In this document: positions 5,949 through 6,556 of the stretch, in pieces
Numbering within the stretch: the stretch's first letter is position 1
Layout: each line of letters begins with the position of its first letter
Source of the DNA: Flavipsychrobacter stenotrophus
Lineage (GTDB): Bacteria > Bacteroidota > Bacteroidia > Chitinophagales > Chitinophagaceae
Direction of reading: 5' to 3'
Assembly: GCA_947372365.1 (NCBI GenBank)
Contig: CANBTK010000113.1
Location: 1 to 6,556 of the forward strand
Length of the DNA: 6,556 nucleotides
Notes under the pieces: model-generated
The model's database searches: none
Seen by the model: only the letters and a program-made list of their open reading frames with translations
Told to the model about the DNA's origin: nothing
Position numbers and translations under genes: made by a program

Positions 5949-6086
5949 ACCGCTTTGTAGGCAGGCCATTTTTTAGGTTCTATGCTCCGGAGGAGCTATC
6001 CTATAACATGCAAGATTGGGTACCTCCTCCGGAGGAACGGCCATAGTGGGTATATTATACCTACAAAGGGGTAGCGCCTACGGCGC
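5949..6086. repeat. Inverted-repeat element with GC-rich palindromes (REP/MITE-like)
   Basis: Outer arms ACCGCTTTGTAGG (5949-5961) and CCTACAAAGGGGT (6060-6072) are inverted repeats with one mismatch, 98 bases apart. Inside are a GCTCC-GGA-GGAGC hairpin (5984-5996) and a perfect 12-base palindrome TCCTCCGGAGGA (6025-6036). GGCCAT occurs twice (5964, 6039). Just outside the right arm is a further hairpin, GCGCC-TAC-GGCGC (6074-6086). There is no coding capacity. The combination of TTTGTAG/CTACAAA arms with GCTCCGGAGGAGC-type cores resembles intergenic repeats seen in many copies in Bacteroidota genomes; this resemblance is from memory. It is probably non-autonomous and moved, if at all, by a protein encoded elsewhere. 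Confidence 0.65.
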
Positions 6087-6151
6087 ATTCCGAAATAATA
6101 CCAATCCGACTTTAAAAATGCACTAACAAAAAAGCCGGGCTTACGCTACAT

Positions 6152-6174
6152 GTCACCCTTCAGGACGGGGTGGC
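6152..6174. repeat. GC-rich hairpin in the convergent gap
   Basis: GTCACCC (6152-6158) pairs with GGGTGGC (6168-6174), including one G-U pair, around a 9-base loop TTCAGGACG. It is preceded by GCCGGGCTTACGCTACAT (6134-6151). No U-tract follows on the plus strand, so it is not an obvious terminator. It looks like a second short palindromic repeat unit, similar in style to CACCCC...GGGGTG repeats of Bacteroidota intergenic DNA. Confidence 0.4.
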
Positions 6175-6235
6175 CACAATGCAGCTTAAAATCTTTATTT
6201 GGGTGAAAACTTCAAACAGGCACTCAAAAAAAGAG

Positions 6236-6273
6236 CTTTGCGCCTTCTCTGCGACCTCTCTGCACCCTTTGCG
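6236..6273. repeat. 11-bp periodic imperfect repeat (CTTTGCG/CTCTGCG)
   Basis: The heptamer CTTTGCG/CTCTGCG/CTCTGCA/CTTTGCG begins at 6236, 6247, 6258 and 6267, giving spacings of 11, 11 and 9 bases. The linkers are pyrimidine-rich (CCTT, ACCT, CC), and the run ends in TGAAA. Similar CTTTGCG/CTCTGCG strings occur in intergenic regions of many bacteria, and I recognise the pattern but cannot name the family. It shows no coding or hairpin character. Confidence 0.6.
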
Positions 6274-6322
6274 TGAAAGCCTGATTTTATTGCTTCAATA
6301 ACCCAAGTAACCCTACCCCACC

Positions 6323-6355
6323 AAAAAAACATCCCGCACTAAAAAGTGCAGGATG
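6323..6355 (-). terminator. Intrinsic terminator of the leftward outer-membrane protein gene
   Basis: Read on the minus strand, CATCCTGCACT (6355-6345) pairs with AGTGCGGGATG (6340-6330) in an 11-bp stem with one U-G pair and a TTTT loop, followed by seven T (6329-6323). It starts 33 bases beyond the stop codon of the minus-strand gene at the right edge. Confidence 0.92.
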
Positions 6356-6388
6356 CCAGGGATTAGATATAAAAATGGTTTTTAGTAA

Positions 6389-6556
6389 TTAGTCTTTATC
6401 GCTTGTACCAAAACGGTAAATCAACGAGAACTGCAATGACGGGCTCTTGAATAATTGGTTAGATACATTCTTTGAAGCATCGTTCTTTGCATTGTCCCAT
6501 ACAGTTTGTGCATTACGGAAATCCAGTAACATGTTAGGCGCTATTTTGTAGCTGAC
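6389..6556 (-). CDS. Outer-membrane beta-barrel protein, C-terminal part
   Basis: The last 55 codons of a minus-strand gene run in from the right edge; the 5' part is outside the window. The fragment starts VSYKIAPNMLLDFRNAQTVW, continues with a polar stretch of the DNAKNDASKNVSN type (21-33), and ends with a strand SPSLQFSLIYRFGTSDKD. The pattern of aromatic and hydrophobic residues alternating with polar ones, and the ending YRF followed by a few polar residues, is typical of the last strands of Bacteroidota outer-membrane beta-barrel (porin-like) proteins. The TAA stop lies at 6389-6391, and a strong terminator 33 bases further on confirms the strand and end. It converges on the secreted-protein gene. 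Substrate or function cannot be told from this fragment. Confidence 0.8.
   Translation of the reverse strand, partial: VSYKIAPNMLLDFRNAQTVWDNAKNDASKNVSNQLFKSPSLQFSLIYRFGTSDKD

Larger units (their letters stand above)
5812..6322. other. Repeat-rich gap between convergent genes
   Basis: Between the two facing terminators lie about 510 bases with no complete gene: a possible gene remnant, the inverted-repeat element, a GC hairpin and the 11-bp periodic repeat, each listed separately. The stretches 6087-6133, 6175-6235 and 6274-6322 show nothing I can interpret. Because both flanking genes are read toward this gap and closed by terminators, insertions here would be harmless to expression. Confidence 0.7.

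Overview
The window comes from a member of the Bacteroidota, most likely of the Chitinophagaceae/Sphingobacteriia type (the phylum is well supported, the family is a guess). The evidence is a secreted protein with a C-terminal type IX secretion sorting domain, the end of a Bacteroidota-style outer-membrane beta-barrel protein, promoter boxes of the TAnnTTTG type instead of TATAAT, little Shine-Dalgarno sequence, and intergenic repeat families of the sort common in these genomes.

Left part (1-571): no gene is supported. It holds a possible leftward promoter and a small hairpin at the extreme edge, then an AT-rich stretch. After that come a tandem array of about 2.3 copies of a 112-113 bp unit rich in hairpins (138-397) and a 7-bp tandem repeat, nine units long (446-508). 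A promoter box then leads into ndk.

Central part (600-4479): ndk (nucleoside diphosphate kinase) is closed by a strong intrinsic terminator. A new promoter box lies just upstream of aroB, so aroB-aroA-aroC looks like a separate transcription unit. It encodes three shikimate-pathway enzymes: 3-dehydroquinate synthase (step 2), EPSP synthase (step 6) and chorismate synthase (step 7). aroB and aroA overlap by 13 bp, and aroC follows after 68 bp. The remaining pathway genes must lie elsewhere. All three enzymes look intact, but AroA and AroC carry non-canonical versions of conserved active-site loops.

Right part (4480-6556): a 375-residue secreted protein of unknown function ends in a type IX secretion signal and is closed by a terminator. 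A convergent outer-membrane beta-barrel gene runs in from the right edge on the minus strand, with its own strong terminator. The gap of nearly 600 bp between them is a cluster of repeats: an inverted-repeat element with GC-rich palindromes, a separate hairpin, and an 11-bp periodic element. It also holds a short minus-strand reading frame that looks like the decayed 3' end of a gene, stopping at the edge of the inverted-repeat element.

I see no new multi-gene system here. The genes are mostly housekeeping. The points of interest are the repeat clusters, the two atypical shikimate-enzyme motifs, the dense potential O-glycosylation sites in the secreted protein, and the gene remnant.
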